NCBI RefSeq assembly: GCF_006175945.1
Contig: NZ_VAJL01000001.1
Location: 3,233,001 to 3,297,000 of the forward strand
DNA: 64,000 bases
Source of the DNA: Chryseobacterium mulctrae
GTDB taxonomy: Bacteria > Bacteroidota > Bacteroidia > Flavobacteriales > Weeksellaceae
Direction: 5' to 3'
Below the pieces are notes generated by a model. That model was not told the origin of the DNA. It searched no databases and saw only the letters and a list, made by a program, of their open reading frames with translations. Made by a program: the position numbers and the translations under genes. Below are positions 8,278-17,609 of this stretch, piece by piece (positions within the stretch are counted from its first letter, which is position 1; the number at the start of each line of letters is the position of its first letter).

Positions 8278-9591
8278 TTACTTTTTTTCAGGTAAGTAGT
8301 TAAGGATGATTCTCTGGTTAGAATTTAAATACTTTTTAGCCGCATTCTGTAAATCCTGCTTTGTAATAGATTTGTAAATGTCGATTTCCTTGTTGATTAA
8401 GTTTGTATCTCCCATCAATACGTGGTTTGTAGCCAATGAAGCTGCAATTCCCTGAATGCTTGAGTTTGCATTTACAAACTGATTTTCGTACTGATTTTGA
8501 AGTTTTTGATAATCTTCGTCAGAAATTAAAGTCGTTTGAAGTTTTTTGATTTCAGCATCGATGTCTGTCTGTAATGTCTGCTTTGATGTTGATCCCATCG
8601 GGATTGCAAAGAATGCGAAAATACCATAATCTTCAAGACCTTGGTTGAAAGCTGCTACCTGAAGTGCCTTTTTCTCCTGATCTACCAATTTTTTATATAA
8701 AACTGAAGACTTTCCGTTGCTTAAATAAGAAGAAAGCATATCTAAAACATAAGCATCTTTTTCTTTGTTACCCGGTGTTCTGTATGCAAAAACATAAGCA
8801 GGAAGCTGGATGTTAGGATCGTATGCTGTAACTTCTTTTTCTTTTGTGATAGGCTCGTCTTTCGGGAAGTTTTTAGGATAAACCGTTCCTTTAGGAATTG
8901 CTCCGTAATATTCCTGAATCCATTTTTTTGTTTGCTCAGGTTTGATATCTCCTGCTACAACCAAAGTTGCGTTGTTTGGAACGTAATATTTTTTATAGAA
9001 AGCTTGGAACTCATCTAGTTTAGCTGAATTCAAATCATCCATAGATCCAATTGTAGACCAATGATAAGGATGCTTTGTAAATAAGTTTTTCTGTACGTTT
9101 GTGAAAAGATTTCCATAAGGCTGGTTATCCATTCTCAATCTCTTTTCTTCTTTTACAACTTCTCTTTGCGTATCTACACCAACTTGGTTGATTACCGCAT
9201 GACGAAGTCTTTCAGATTCCATCCAAAGTCCCAATTGCTCGTTGTTTGAAGGGAAAGTTTCGTAGTAATATGTTCTGTCGTTTGTTGTGTTTGCGTTGTT
9301 TTGTCCACCATTTGAAGAAACGATTTTAAACCATTCTCCTCTTTTAATGTTTGGAGTTCCTTCAAATAAAAGGTGCTCAAAAAAGTGTGCAAAACCTGTT
9401 CTTCCAACTACTTCGTCTTTTGCTCCTACATGGTACATTACACCTGTTGTTACTACCGGTGCAGAATTATCTTGGTGTAAGATTACGTGTAGACCGTTTG
9501 GTAAATCATACTCTTCAAATTTGATTTGTTGTGCATTCAGCATTGCTCCAAAAAAGGCAGCAGCTGCAACACTAAGAAGTCGTTTTTTCAT
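8278..9591 (-). CDS. M16 family zinc metallopeptidase (active subunit)
   Basis: 437 residues with a signal peptide (MKKRLLSVAAAAFFGAMLNA, cleaved before QQ). The inverted zinc motif HFFEH is at 69-73, and the third ligand Glu at about 149 (REVVKEEKRLR) is at the canonical 76-residue spacing. The second half carries the inactive M16_C repeat (VVAGDIKPEQTKKWIQEYYG). The predicted role is degrading peptides in the periplasm. It is the first gene of a two-gene operon; the next gene encodes a partner lacking the zinc motif but with the R/Y substrate motif. Confidence 0.93.
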   Translation of the reverse strand: MKKRLLSVAAAAFFGAMLNAQQIKFEEYDLPNGLHVILHQDNSAPVVTTGVMYHVGAKDEVVGRTGFAHFFEHLLFEGTPNIKRGEWFKIVSSNGGQNNANTTNDRTYYYETFPSNNEQLGLWMESERLRHAVINQVGVDTQREVVKEEKRLRMDNQPYGNLFTNVQKNLFTKHPYHWSTIGSMDDLNSAKLDEFQAFYKKYYVPNNATLVVAGDIKPEQTKKWIQEYYGAIPKGTVYPKNFPKDEPITKEKEVTAYDPNIQLPAYVFAYRTPGNKEKDAYVLDMLSSYLSNGKSSVLYKKLVDQEKKALQVAAFNQGLEDYGIFAFFAIPMGSTSKQTLQTDIDAEIKKLQTTLISDEDYQKLQNQYENQFVNANSSIQGIAASLATNHVLMGDTNLINKEIDIYKSITKQDLQNAAKKYLNSNQRIILNYLPEKK

Positions 9592-9753
9592 AAAATAGAA
9601 ATTGTTTTGTCAATGAGTTGTAAAATTAGACTTATTGTTACAAAATTTTTAATATTTTTTTAAGAATTCTAGGTAATGGTTGAATTTATAGCGTCAGATT
9701 TTGGTTCTAAAACTTTATTCAGTTTTACTTCAGTAATGGAAATTAAATACAAA

Positions 9754-9784
9754 TTTGAATTCTCCTCATAATACACTAATTTTG
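9754..9784 (+). promoter_or_regulatory. Predicted promoter of the UvrD-like helicase gene
   Basis: TTTG (9754-9757), 19 bp, then TAATTTTG (9777-9784). This exactly fits the Bacteroidota promoter. The ATG follows 22 bp later at 9807. Confidence 0.75.
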
Positions 9785-9806
9785 TCATCCAAAATTTTTT
9801 TGCAGC

Positions 9807-12140
9807 ATGGAGGATTATTTGAAAGGACTGAATGAATCACAATTTGAAGCCGTTACTACTTTACAGGGACCTTTGATGGTACTTGCAGGAGCAGGTTCCG
9901 GAAAAACACGTGTACTCACGATGCGTATTGCGCATTTGATTACCAATGGAGTAGATCCTTTCAATATTTTGTCTTTAACTTTTACCAATAAAGCTGCGAA
10001 AGAAATGAAAGAACGTATTGCGAAAGTTGTAGGACAGAGCAATGCGAGAAGTCTTTGGATGGGAACTTTCCACTCTGTTTTTGCAAGAATTTTGAGAAGT
10101 GAAGCGCATTATTTGGGTTATCCTTCCAACTTTACTATTTACGATCAACAGGATGCTTTGAATGTGATCAGAAAAGTTCTGAAAGACATGAATATTGATG
10201 CTGATTTGTATAAACCTAAAAAAGTTCAGTCAAGAATTTCCAATTATAAAAATAACCTGATTACCGTAAAAGCATATTATAATAATCCCGAATTAATGGA
10301 AGCTGACGAAAAAGCCAACATGAAATTCATCGGAAAAATTTATGAAAAATATGTAGAAGCTTGTTTCAAAAATGGTTCGATGGATTTTGATGATTTATTG
10401 TTGAAAACCAATGAACTTTTAACAAGGTTTCCCGAAGTTTTAGCAAAATATCAGGACAGATTCAGATATATTTTGGTAGATGAGTACCAAGATACGAATC
10501 ACTCTCAGTATTTGATTGTGAAAGCTTTAGCTTCAAAATTTGAAAATATTTGTGTGGTAGGAGACGATGCACAGTCGATTTACTCTTTCCGTGGTGCGAA
10601 TATTTATAATATTTTAAATTTCAAAAAAGATTATCCTGATGCGGTGACTGTTTCTTTGGAACAAAACTACCGTTCAACGCAAAATATTGTTAATGCAGCA
10701 AATGTTGTCATTGCGAAAAATCTTCAGCAGTTCAAGAAAAATGTTTTCAGTGAAAATGAGGAAGGGGAAAAAATTAAAGTGTACCGCTCACTTTCCGATG
10801 CTGATGAAGCCAATTTTGTTGCCGGAAATATTTGGGAACTGAGAAACAGGGAGCAGAGAAAGTTCAGCGACTTTGCGATTTTATATCGTACCAATTCTCA
10901 AACAAGGGCTTTTGAAGACTCTTTAAGACGTAAAAATATTCCTTATAAAGTGTATGGAGGTTTGTCTTTCTACCAAAGAAAAGAGGTGAAAGATTTGATT
11001 GGTTATCTTCGACTTTTAGTGAATGAAAATGACTCGGAAGCTTTGATGAGAATCATCAATTATCCGACCAGAGGAATTGGTGAAACCACTCAAAATAAAT
11101 TAATTGTTTTTGCAGATTCACAAAATCTTCCGGTGTCTAAAGTGTTAGACAATTTGGGGATTTATGCTCCGCAATTGAAATTTAATAATGGAGTTTTAAC
11201 AAAACTAAGTGATTTTTGGTCGATGATTAAAGCGTTTCAGGTTTTGCTTAAAACAGAAACAGCATACAGTGTTGCGATGGAAGTGGCAAAGCGAAGCGGT
11301 TTGATTAAATTTTTAAAAGACGACCAAACTCCGGAAGGAATTTCGCGTGTAGAAAACGTTCAGGAATTAATGAACTCGATGCAGGGTTTCATTGAAGAAC
11401 AGATGCAGATAGAAGATGGTGATCCTAGTTTGCCGAATTTTCTTGAAAATATTGCGCTTTCCGCTGATACACAAAGAAAAGATGACGAGGAAGATATGGT
11501 TTCTTTAATGACGATTCACCTTTCAAAAGGTCTTGAATTTCCGGTTGTGCATTTAGTTGGATTAGAAGAAAATCTTTTCCCAAGTTTTATGAGTTCGGCA
11601 ACCAGAGAAGATTTAGAGGAAGAAAGACGTTTGTTTTACGTTGCCTTGACAAGAGCTGAAAAACAGGCGTTTTTCTCTTATGCAGTTTCCCGTTTTCAGT
11701 GGGGGAAAATTACTGATGCCGAACCTTCACGATTTTTAAGTGAAGTAGATGAAGAATATATTGAATATTTGAATCCAGCAATTGAGAAGAGGTTTATTAA
11801 TAATGCAGGGATTACTTCCAATATTTTTGACGAGCATCCTTCTGAAATGAAGAGCTTTAAAAAGATAGAAAAGAAAACAATCTCTAAAACCGAAAATGAT
11901 AAACCAATTGCTGAGCCTAAAAAATTAAAACCGGTAAGTAATGCAAGGATTATCAATCCAAGCGGAGCTTCGTCACAAGATATCGAGGTTGGAGACAAGG
12001 TAAGACACGACCGTTTCGGAATTGGAGAAGTGAAATTCTTAGATGGAACCGATCCGCAAAATATCAAAGCAAAAGTCGTTTTCTTACACGAAGGCGAGAA
12101 GAATTTGATTTTGAAATATGCTAAACTGACGAAGATTTAA
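9807..12140 (+). CDS. uvrD: ATP-dependent DNA helicase, UvrD/PcrA family (SF1A)
   Basis: 3'-5' DNA helicase acting in repair and replication. Visible motifs: Q motif LNESQFEAV, Walker A GAGSGKT (28-34), motif Ia SLTFTNKAAKEM, Walker B DEYQDTN (about 225-231), motif III GDDAQSIYSFRGA, motif IV EQNYRSTQNI, motif V MTIHLSKGLEFPVV and motif VI FYVALTRAEK. The C-terminal 60 residues (GDKVRHDRFGIGEVKFLDG) form a Tudor-like domain as in PcrA, which in PcrA contacts RNA polymerase. 777 residues is normal. It is a single-gene unit with its own promoter and a strong terminator. Confidence 0.96.
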   Translation: MEDYLKGLNESQFEAVTTLQGPLMVLAGAGSGKTRVLTMRIAHLITNGVDPFNILSLTFTNKAAKEMKERIAKVVGQSNARSLWMGTFHSVFARILRSEAHYLGYPSNFTIYDQQDALNVIRKVLKDMNIDADLYKPKKVQSRISNYKNNLITVKAYYNNPELMEADEKANMKFIGKIYEKYVEACFKNGSMDFDDLLLKTNELLTRFPEVLAKYQDRFRYILVDEYQDTNHSQYLIVKALASKFENICVVGDDAQSIYSFRGANIYNILNFKKDYPDAVTVSLEQNYRSTQNIVNAANVVIAKNLQQFKKNVFSENEEGEKIKVYRSLSDADEANFVAGNIWELRNREQRKFSDFAILYRTNSQTRAFEDSLRRKNIPYKVYGGLSFYQRKEVKDLIGYLRLLVNENDSEALMRIINYPTRGIGETTQNKLIVFADSQNLPVSKVLDNLGIYAPQLKFNNGVLTKLSDFWSMIKAFQVLLKTETAYSVAMEVAKRSGLIKFLKDDQTPEGISRVENVQELMNSMQGFIEEQMQIEDGDPSLPNFLENIALSADTQRKDDEEDMVSLMTIHLSKGLEFPVVHLVGLEENLFPSFMSSATREDLEEERRLFYVALTRAEKQAFFSYAVSRFQWGKITDAEPSRFLSEVDEEYIEYLNPAIEKRFINNAGITSNIFDEHPSEMKSFKKIEKKTISKTENDKPIAEPKKLKPVSNARIINPSGASSQDIEVGDKVRHDRFGIGEVKFLDGTDPQNIKAKVVFLHEGEKNLILKYAKLTKI

Positions 12141-12178
12141 ATCAATAAAAAATATAATTAGAATTTGTTCATAAGATT

Positions 12179-12220
12179 AAAATAAAGAAGACATAATATT
12201 TATTATGTCTTCTTTATTTT
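12179..12220. terminator. Strong bidirectional terminator between helicase and cstA genes
   Basis: A nearly perfect 19-bp stem, with arms 12180-12198 and 12201-12219 containing AAAGAAGACATAATA and its complement. A and T runs on either side let it act for both converging genes. Confidence 0.9.
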
Positions 12221-12286
12221 AAATTTTAGAAAAAGTTTTCAAGTCTTAAATTTTTGATTCTTTTGTTTTAAGACAAGAGAATTAGG

Positions 12287-14128
12287 TTATCTTTCCACCA
12301 ATTCTTTAACCGTCTCGCCATAAAAATCAGTATGTGAAGTTTTAATTTTTAACAACTGATACCATTTTCTAAACGCACCAACGAAAACAACAAGCATTAA
12401 AACCATTGCTACAACTGCTAACGTTGCTAATAAGTATTGCTGTTTTGGAATGTAAATATCAATCACCTGAATGTAGCCAGCCCAAAATGTAATAATCGCC
12501 ATGAAAACTCCTGGAATTGCTGAGCAAAGCGCATATTTCCCTCGATTTAATCTAATGAGCATTGTGGTACAGACAATCAAACCGCAGGCTGCGAGCAACT
12601 GATTGCTGATTCCGAAGAGTGGCCAAATGCTGCTTACATTTCCGGTAAAAACCAAATATCCCCAAGCAAATGTGAACAATAAACTACTGATGATAATTCC
12701 GGGAGTCCAGTTTTTATCATTAAATTTAGGAATAACAGATCCCAACATTTCCTGCAAGAAAAATCTTCCAACTCTCGTTCCTGCATCAATTGCGGTTAAA
12801 ATAAATACCGCTTCAAACATAATCGCGAAATTGTACCAATACGCCATCAGCTGATCCATGTAAGGAATTTTATTGAAAATATGAGCCATTCCCACAGCTA
12901 AAGAAACAGCTCCTCCGGTTCTTCCGTGTAAATCAATTCCTATTCTTTCAGAAAAATAATCAATTTCAACACCATGTAAACTTGGATGAGTAGCTAAAAA
13001 TGCATCATACGTTTCTTTTGGTGTATTGATGACAAAATAATCTCCGGGCATTAGAGTACAAGCTGCAATCAAAGCCATTAATGCTACAAAACCTTCTACA
13101 AGCATCGCTCCGTAACCTACAAATAAAATTTCTTTTTCTCTGTTCAGCATTTTTGGAGTCGTTCCTGTAGCAATTACCGCATGGAAACCTGAAATCGCTC
13201 CACATGCAATTACAATAAAGATAAAAGGTAAAACAGGACCGCCAATTACGGGACCTCCTCCGTTAATAAATTCAGTCAAAGCAGGCATTTGAATGGTTGG
13301 ATGAATCACAATTACTCCAATGGCCAACATGATAATCGTTCCGATTTTTAAATAAGTTGAAAGGTAGTCTCTCGGAACTAAAAGCAGCCAAACCGGCAAT
13401 ACAGAAGCCAAAAATCCGTATAATGGAATTGCAATAGAAATGGTTGTAATGTCCCATGTAAACATATTGTTCATCGTTTCATTCTGCATTAAATTATGCC
13501 CGCCAATAATTCCGGCAATTAAAAGGACACCGCCCAAAATACTAGCAAAAGTCACCGAGTTTTTTCTGTAACGCATAATCAATCCCATGATAATCGCAAT
13601 CGGCATCGTAATAACCACAGTAAATAATGACCATGATGCTTCGTGCATTGCATTAATACAGGCTAAAGAAAGTCCGGCAAGTGTTAAAATTAAGATGAAT
13701 AAAATGGCAAAACCTGCAACCGTTCCGGTAGTTTTTCCGATTTCTTTGGATGCAATGGTTGCCAAACTTTGTCCTTTGTGTCTTACGGATGCAAAAAGTA
13801 CCACCATATCGTGAACTCCACCTCCTAAAACACAGCCAATTAAAATCCAGATTGCTCCGGGAAGATATCCGAATTGAGCTGCTAAAACCGGTCCTACCAA
13901 TGGTCCTGCTGCTGCAATCGCTGCAAAGTGATGTCCGAGAAGAACATTTTTATTGGTCGCAACATAATCTTTTCCGTCAGCAAATTCTACAGCGGGAGTT
14001 GTGTTTTTGTCATTTAAACGGAGAACCTTATTGGCTAAATAAATTCCGTAAAAACGGTAAGCAATCGCAAAGATAAGCAGGGATGTGAATACTAAGGTCA
14101 ATGCATTAATTCCATTTAGAAATTCCAT
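12287..14128 (-). CDS. cstA: Carbon starvation protein CstA family transporter
   Basis: Large inner-membrane transporter of the CstA/BtsT family, whose characterised members import pyruvate and have been linked to peptide use. At 613 residues it has many hydrophobic helices. Conserved CstA sequences are present: GHHFAAIAAAGPLVGPVLAAQ (residues about 64-84), LGGGVHDMVVLF, a GFHAVIATGTTPKML loop, ALDAGTR-like AIDAGTRVGRFFLQE, and FGISNQLLAA. The first TM begins at residue 8. It stands alone between a terminator and a 225-bp AT-rich upstream region. Substrate is inferred from the family only. Confidence 0.93.
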   Translation of the reverse strand: MEFLNGINALTLVFTSLLIFAIAYRFYGIYLANKVLRLNDKNTTPAVEFADGKDYVATNKNVLLGHHFAAIAAAGPLVGPVLAAQFGYLPGAIWILIGCVLGGGVHDMVVLFASVRHKGQSLATIASKEIGKTTGTVAGFAILFILILTLAGLSLACINAMHEASWSLFTVVITMPIAIIMGLIMRYRKNSVTFASILGGVLLIAGIIGGHNLMQNETMNNMFTWDITTISIAIPLYGFLASVLPVWLLLVPRDYLSTYLKIGTIIMLAIGVIVIHPTIQMPALTEFINGGGPVIGGPVLPFIFIVIACGAISGFHAVIATGTTPKMLNREKEILFVGYGAMLVEGFVALMALIAACTLMPGDYFVINTPKETYDAFLATHPSLHGVEIDYFSERIGIDLHGRTGGAVSLAVGMAHIFNKIPYMDQLMAYWYNFAIMFEAVFILTAIDAGTRVGRFFLQEMLGSVIPKFNDKNWTPGIIISSLLFTFAWGYLVFTGNVSSIWPLFGISNQLLAACGLIVCTTMLIRLNRGKYALCSAIPGVFMAIITFWAGYIQVIDIYIPKQQYLLATLAVVAMVLMLVVFVGAFRKWYQLLKIKTSHTDFYGETVKELVER

Positions 14129-14352
14129 ATTGTTTTTCTTTTATGTGAGTAAATAATTAATATTTTTGCTTTTTTATTATGAATAATTTAAGCGTTTGAC
14201 CAAGGTAATTATTTTCTATATAAAATTTATCAATATGTATATCAAATTAGCGAAATAATAAGTGATATATTTCTATTTTAAAATTAAATATTTGATTTTT
14301 AAAGTGTTGTTTATTGCTTCTTTTTGAAAAACTATATTCTGATATTGATTTT
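14129..14352. other. AT-rich intergenic region upstream of cstA
   Basis: No gene is seen. The DNA is very AT-rich and must hold the cstA promoter on the minus strand. No clear TTTG-N19-TAnnTTTG pair was identified. Confidence 0.4.
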
Positions 14353-15375
14353 CTAATGATTGACGAAATTAGCTTTTTCCTGAGATAAAATAAAGTCGAC
14401 CATTGCTTTGTTAAGTTCCTCCTGATAAGCTTTTTCTGTTGTGGAAAACCCGTGATTACCTTTTTTTACAATGATTAATTCATGAGTGGTTTTCTGCTTT
14501 TTCAACATTTTGTTGAGTCTTTTAGAATGTCTTATAGGTGCAATTTTATCTTTGTTGCCATGCAAAATTAAAGTTGGAACCGTATTTTGAGTATAATGTA
14601 GAGGAGAAATCGTTTTACAAAATTCTACTACTTCTTTTTTATTTTCTTTACCGTCTAAACCAGTTATTCCTTTGATCAGTTTACTTCTGATATCAATAAT
14701 TTTTTTTGAAATTAAACCTACAGTTAACAAAAGTGGTTTTGGAGCACGGGTATGAAGAAGCCTGTTCATATCAGTCGGTCCAAAATTATCAACCACATAA
14801 TTTACTTTTGCCGAATATTTTGAAAGTTCTGAATCTCCCACAAAATCTTTATCCTGAGTATAAGCGCTTAAAAGCGAAAGATGTGCGCCTGCAGAAACGC
14901 CCCACATTCCGATATTGTTTTCATCAAGATTGTATTTATCAGCATTTTTGCGAACCCATCTTACCGCATCTTTTGTATCCTGAATCGGTGCCGGAAAATG
15001 AATATTTTCTGTAACTAAACGATAATTAATACTGATAACAACATAGTTTTTTTCTAAAAGTTTTAAAATGGTATTTTCAACATAGTTATCGGCTGTAATG
15101 ATTTTGTCACCTTCAACCCAAGCTCCACCGTGAACGTACATCACAACAGGAAGTTGTTTATTTTCTGTATTTTTCGGACGGTAAATATCAAGCTTAATAT
15201 CTTTACCCGTTTCATCGGTTTTGTAAACAATATTTTCTGAGACATTGGCGTGCTCAAAAAGAAGTGTACTTTTCTGTTTTTGTGAAAATCCAAACGTGGA
15301 AATTGTCAATAGGAATAAAAAAAATAGGTTCTTTAAAAACCTATCATTTTTTGTGTTTGAGTGGAATGCTCTCAT
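14353..15375 (-). CDS. Secreted alpha/beta hydrolase (esterase/lipase, HSL/BD-FAE type)
   Basis: 340 residues. A basic N-terminus and hydrophobic stretch (about 13-31, ending FGFSQ) suggest export. The oxyanion motif HGGAW is at 82-86 and the nucleophile elbow GVSAGAH at 159-165 (Ser161). The later LILHGNKDKIAP supplies an Asp and KKGNHGFST the catalytic His. This arrangement is typical of HSL-family carboxylesterases and the BD-FAE group acting on esterified carbohydrates or small acyl esters. The substrate cannot be assigned. It lies after the DUF3037 gene on the same strand, with only 19 bp between them. Confidence 0.85.
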   Translation of the reverse strand: MRAFHSNTKNDRFLKNLFFLFLLTISTFGFSQKQKSTLLFEHANVSENIVYKTDETGKDIKLDIYRPKNTENKQLPVVMYVHGGAWVEGDKIITADNYVENTILKLLEKNYVVISINYRLVTENIHFPAPIQDTKDAVRWVRKNADKYNLDENNIGMWGVSAGAHLSLLSAYTQDKDFVGDSELSKYSAKVNYVVDNFGPTDMNRLLHTRAPKPLLLTVGLISKKIIDIRSKLIKGITGLDGKENKKEVVEFCKTISPLHYTQNTVPTLILHGNKDKIAPIRHSKRLNKMLKKQKTTHELIIVKKGNHGFSTTEKAYQEELNKAMVDFILSQEKANFVNH

Positions 15376-15394
15376 AAAATATTGCTTTGGTTTG

Positions 15395-15778
15395 CTACTT
15401 TACCAACTCTTCAAAAAGTTTACCAAAAGTTTGGTTTAAATCTTTCGATTTTCCGGGATGCGGTCTTGAAGTTTGTACAACTGCACTTCTCACCGCAGTC
15501 AGCCAACGGAATCTGTCTGGAATTTCGAGTAAAGCAATCGGGCCGCCTTCTTTTTTTCCTTCAGCAATATTTTTAAAACTCTCAAGATTTTTAGTAATAT
15601 CATCATAATCAAGTTTGCTGTGCATAAGTTTAAATTTATCGGGACAGAGATAAAATTCTACTTTGATAAATTTTTCTTTTTTCGAAAACAAAACCAGTCC
15701 AATGTTGAAAAATTCTTCTCTTTCAACCTTCGGTACCAAACGTATTACGGCGTATTCGTATATCTTATCCTCTTGCAT
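15395..15778 (-). CDS. DUF3037 family protein
   Basis: 127 residues matching the DUF3037 pattern: YEYAVIRLVPKVEREEFFNIGLVLF at the N-terminus, a middle strand FYLCPDKFKL, and a C-terminal motif RFRWLTAVRSAVVQTSRPHPG. The biochemical function is unknown. Its start codon overlaps the end of the HipA-like kinase gene by 14 bp, indicating translational coupling. DUF3037 and HipA-like genes are, to my knowledge, often neighbours, so they probably work together. Confidence 0.85.
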   Translation of the reverse strand: MQEDKIYEYAVIRLVPKVEREEFFNIGLVLFSKKEKFIKVEFYLCPDKFKLMHSKLDYDDITKNLESFKNIAEGKKEGGPIALLEIPDRFRWLTAVRSAVVQTSRPHPGKSKDLNQTFGKLFEELVK

Positions 15779-16538
15779 TTTGGGCTTCGTTTATAAAGAT
15801 TTGAGAATTTTCTAATCGGGTCTTCAGAAAGTTGAAATAAATTTCACGGATTTCGTCCGGACTTTCTTCGGCATCATTCCAGTGCAACCAATCCTGTGGA
15901 ATTGTATTGACGATTTCTCTGAACAAAGTTTCATTTAAAACGGAATGAGCAAATTGATCTGCCTCATCTAATTTTGTTGCCTGTGGAAGCAAAACGTGGT
16001 CTTTTACATATTTAAAAGGAGTTTTCGCAGCCGCATCAAAATTCTGCCATGAGTGGTGGAAATAAAAAGACGCACCATTATCAATGATCCATAATTCTTT
16101 GTGCCACATTAAAAGATTGGTATTCTTAAAAGTACGGTCTATATTGGTGATAAATGCATCCAGCCAAACAATTTTTGAAGCAAGCAACGAATCAACTTTC
16201 ACACTTGAGTCATAAGCAATAGAACCTGAAAGATAATGGAGCCCGAGATTTAATCCTTCAGAATTTTTCAATAAATCCTGAATTTCTTCATCGGCTTCCG
16301 TTCTTCCAAAATCTACATCAAGATTGGCAAAAACCAGCTCTGGAATTGGTAATCCCAAAGCTTCAGTAATTTTTCCTCCTAAAAATTCTGATATCAACAT
16401 TTTTACACCATGACCGGCTCCACGAAATTTCAACACATATTTAAAATCATCATCGGCTTCTGCCAAAGCAGGAAGTGAGCCTCCTTCACGAAGCGGAAGG
16501 ATATAACGTTGTACAGTAACTGTTCTTAAATCTGACAT
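15765..16538 (-). CDS. HipA-like kinase family protein
   Basis: 257 residues with the kinase-like core of the HipA C-terminal domain: FKYVLKFRGAGHGVKMLISEF (possible nucleotide loop), LDAFITNIDRTFKNTNLL (about 126-143, the D..N.DR..xN catalytic-loop signature) and LWIIDNGASF (metal-binding DxG-like motif). There is no HipA N-terminal domain and no HipB-type HTH partner next to it, so it is not a standard HipAB toxin-antitoxin pair. The downstream overlapping gene is DUF3037. A minus-strand TATTTTTG box (16543-16550) lies 5 bp from the ATG, so the transcript may be almost leaderless. Serine/threonine kinase activity is inferred from the fold. Confidence 0.82.
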   Translation of the reverse strand: MSDLRTVTVQRYILPLREGGSLPALAEADDDFKYVLKFRGAGHGVKMLISEFLGGKITEALGLPIPELVFANLDVDFGRTEADEEIQDLLKNSEGLNLGLHYLSGSIAYDSSVKVDSLLASKIVWLDAFITNIDRTFKNTNLLMWHKELWIIDNGASFYFHHSWQNFDAAAKTPFKYVKDHVLLPQATKLDEADQFAHSVLNETLFREIVNTIPQDWLHWNDAEESPDEIREIYFNFLKTRLENSQIFINEAQNARG

Positions 16539-16690
16539 AATGCAAAAATAACGTTTTCCTTTGTGCTTATTTCTATTTGTGCTATTTTTAGGTTTAAAAT
16601 TTGTTTAAATTAAAATATTTCTCTTGAAGATTCGACTAATTGCGGAAAATTAAATATCTGTCGGATTCAATTAATTCAAAAATAAAATAC

Positions 16691-17530
16691 ATGAAAATCA
16701 TCAAAAATCAAAATATTCTCATCTCAAATCCTGAAACCAAAGATTTCCTTGCGGATGCATTTTACCCTGAAACCAATGAGAAAATGCCTTTGGTAATTTT
16801 TGTTCATGGTTATAAAGGCTATAAAGATTGGGGTGCCTGGAATTTAATGGCAGAAAAGTTTGCAGAAGCAGGCTTCTTCTTTGTTAAATTTAATTTTTCG
16901 CATAATGGAACTACCGTTGAAGATCCTGAGAATTTTGCTGATTTGGAAGCTTTTGGAAATAATAATTATTCAAAAGAATTGTCAGATTTAAATGTTGTGA
17001 TTGATCATTTCGTTAAAGATCCAAAAGTTGATGACCAAAAAATAATATTAATCGGTCACAGTCGGGGAGGAGGAATTTCTATTATTAAAACCTGTGAAGA
17101 CGAAAGAATTAACGGGTTGATTACTTTGGCAAGCGTAGATACTTTAGAAAGATTTCCTACAAAAGAAAATTTTGAAAAATGGAAAGAAAACGGAGTTTAT
17201 TATGTAGAGAACGGAAGAACAAAGCAGCAAATGCCACATTATTTCCAGTTTTTTGAAGACTTTAAAAATGATGAGCATCGTTTTGATGTAGAACGTTCGA
17301 TGGAAATGGCGAAAGCTCAGGTTTTAATTATTCATGGAACCCATGATGAAAGTGTAGACGTGAAAAATGCGGAACATCTTCATATTTTAAATCCAACTTC
17401 AGAATTGTATCTTATTGAAAATGCAAACCATACATTTGGCGCTAAAGAACCTTGGAGAGATGATGCGCTACCAAAAGAGTTGAATGAAGTTGTTGAAAAG
17501 TCTATTAAATTTATCAAACAAAATATTTGA
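16691..17530 (+). CDS. Alpha/beta hydrolase
   Basis: I chose ATG 16691 (279 residues); an upstream alternative start would add 17 lysine/serine-rich residues that do not fit the fold. Seen: HGYKGYKDWGAWN (oxyanion loop), nucleophile elbow GHSRGGG, an Asp in IHGTHDESVD and a His in ENANHTFGAKEPW. There is no signal peptide, so it is likely cytoplasmic. The motif set resembles dienelactone hydrolase/prolyl-oligopeptidase-like esterases (alpha/beta hydrolase family 1/6). Substrate unknown. It is divergent from the HipA-like operon. Confidence 0.85.
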   Translation: MKIIKNQNILISNPETKDFLADAFYPETNEKMPLVIFVHGYKGYKDWGAWNLMAEKFAEAGFFFVKFNFSHNGTTVEDPENFADLEAFGNNNYSKELSDLNVVIDHFVKDPKVDDQKIILIGHSRGGGISIIKTCEDERINGLITLASVDTLERFPTKENFEKWKENGVYYVENGRTKQQMPHYFQFFEDFKNDEHRFDVERSMEMAKAQVLIIHGTHDESVDVKNAEHLHILNPTSELYLIENANHTFGAKEPWRDDALPKELNEVVEKSIKFIKQNI

Positions 17531-17569
17531 TTTTATTGTTAAAATTATTTTTGGTGTTAATAATTTTCA

Positions 17570-17590
17570 TACTTTAGTGAAACATTAATA
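17570..17590 (+). promoter_or_regulatory. Conserved upstream element of leader peptide 1
   Basis: The 21-bp block containing TTTAGTGAAACATTAATA recurs upstream of the second peptide gene (18019-18039) with 19 of 21 bases identical, at nearly the same distance from the ATG (19 and 21 bp). Its TACTTTAG start resembles a degenerate TAnnTTTG -7 box. It is probably the shared promoter or operator of the duplicated cassettes. Confidence 0.55.
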
Positions 17591-17609
17591 CCATTAAACA
17601 AAAATTTTT

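Noticed and set aside
9900..9920. CACGTG in the helicase gene considered as a parS site
   Set aside because: Only the 6-bp core is present and the flanks do not form the longer palindrome expected for parS; it is inside codons for the Walker A region.
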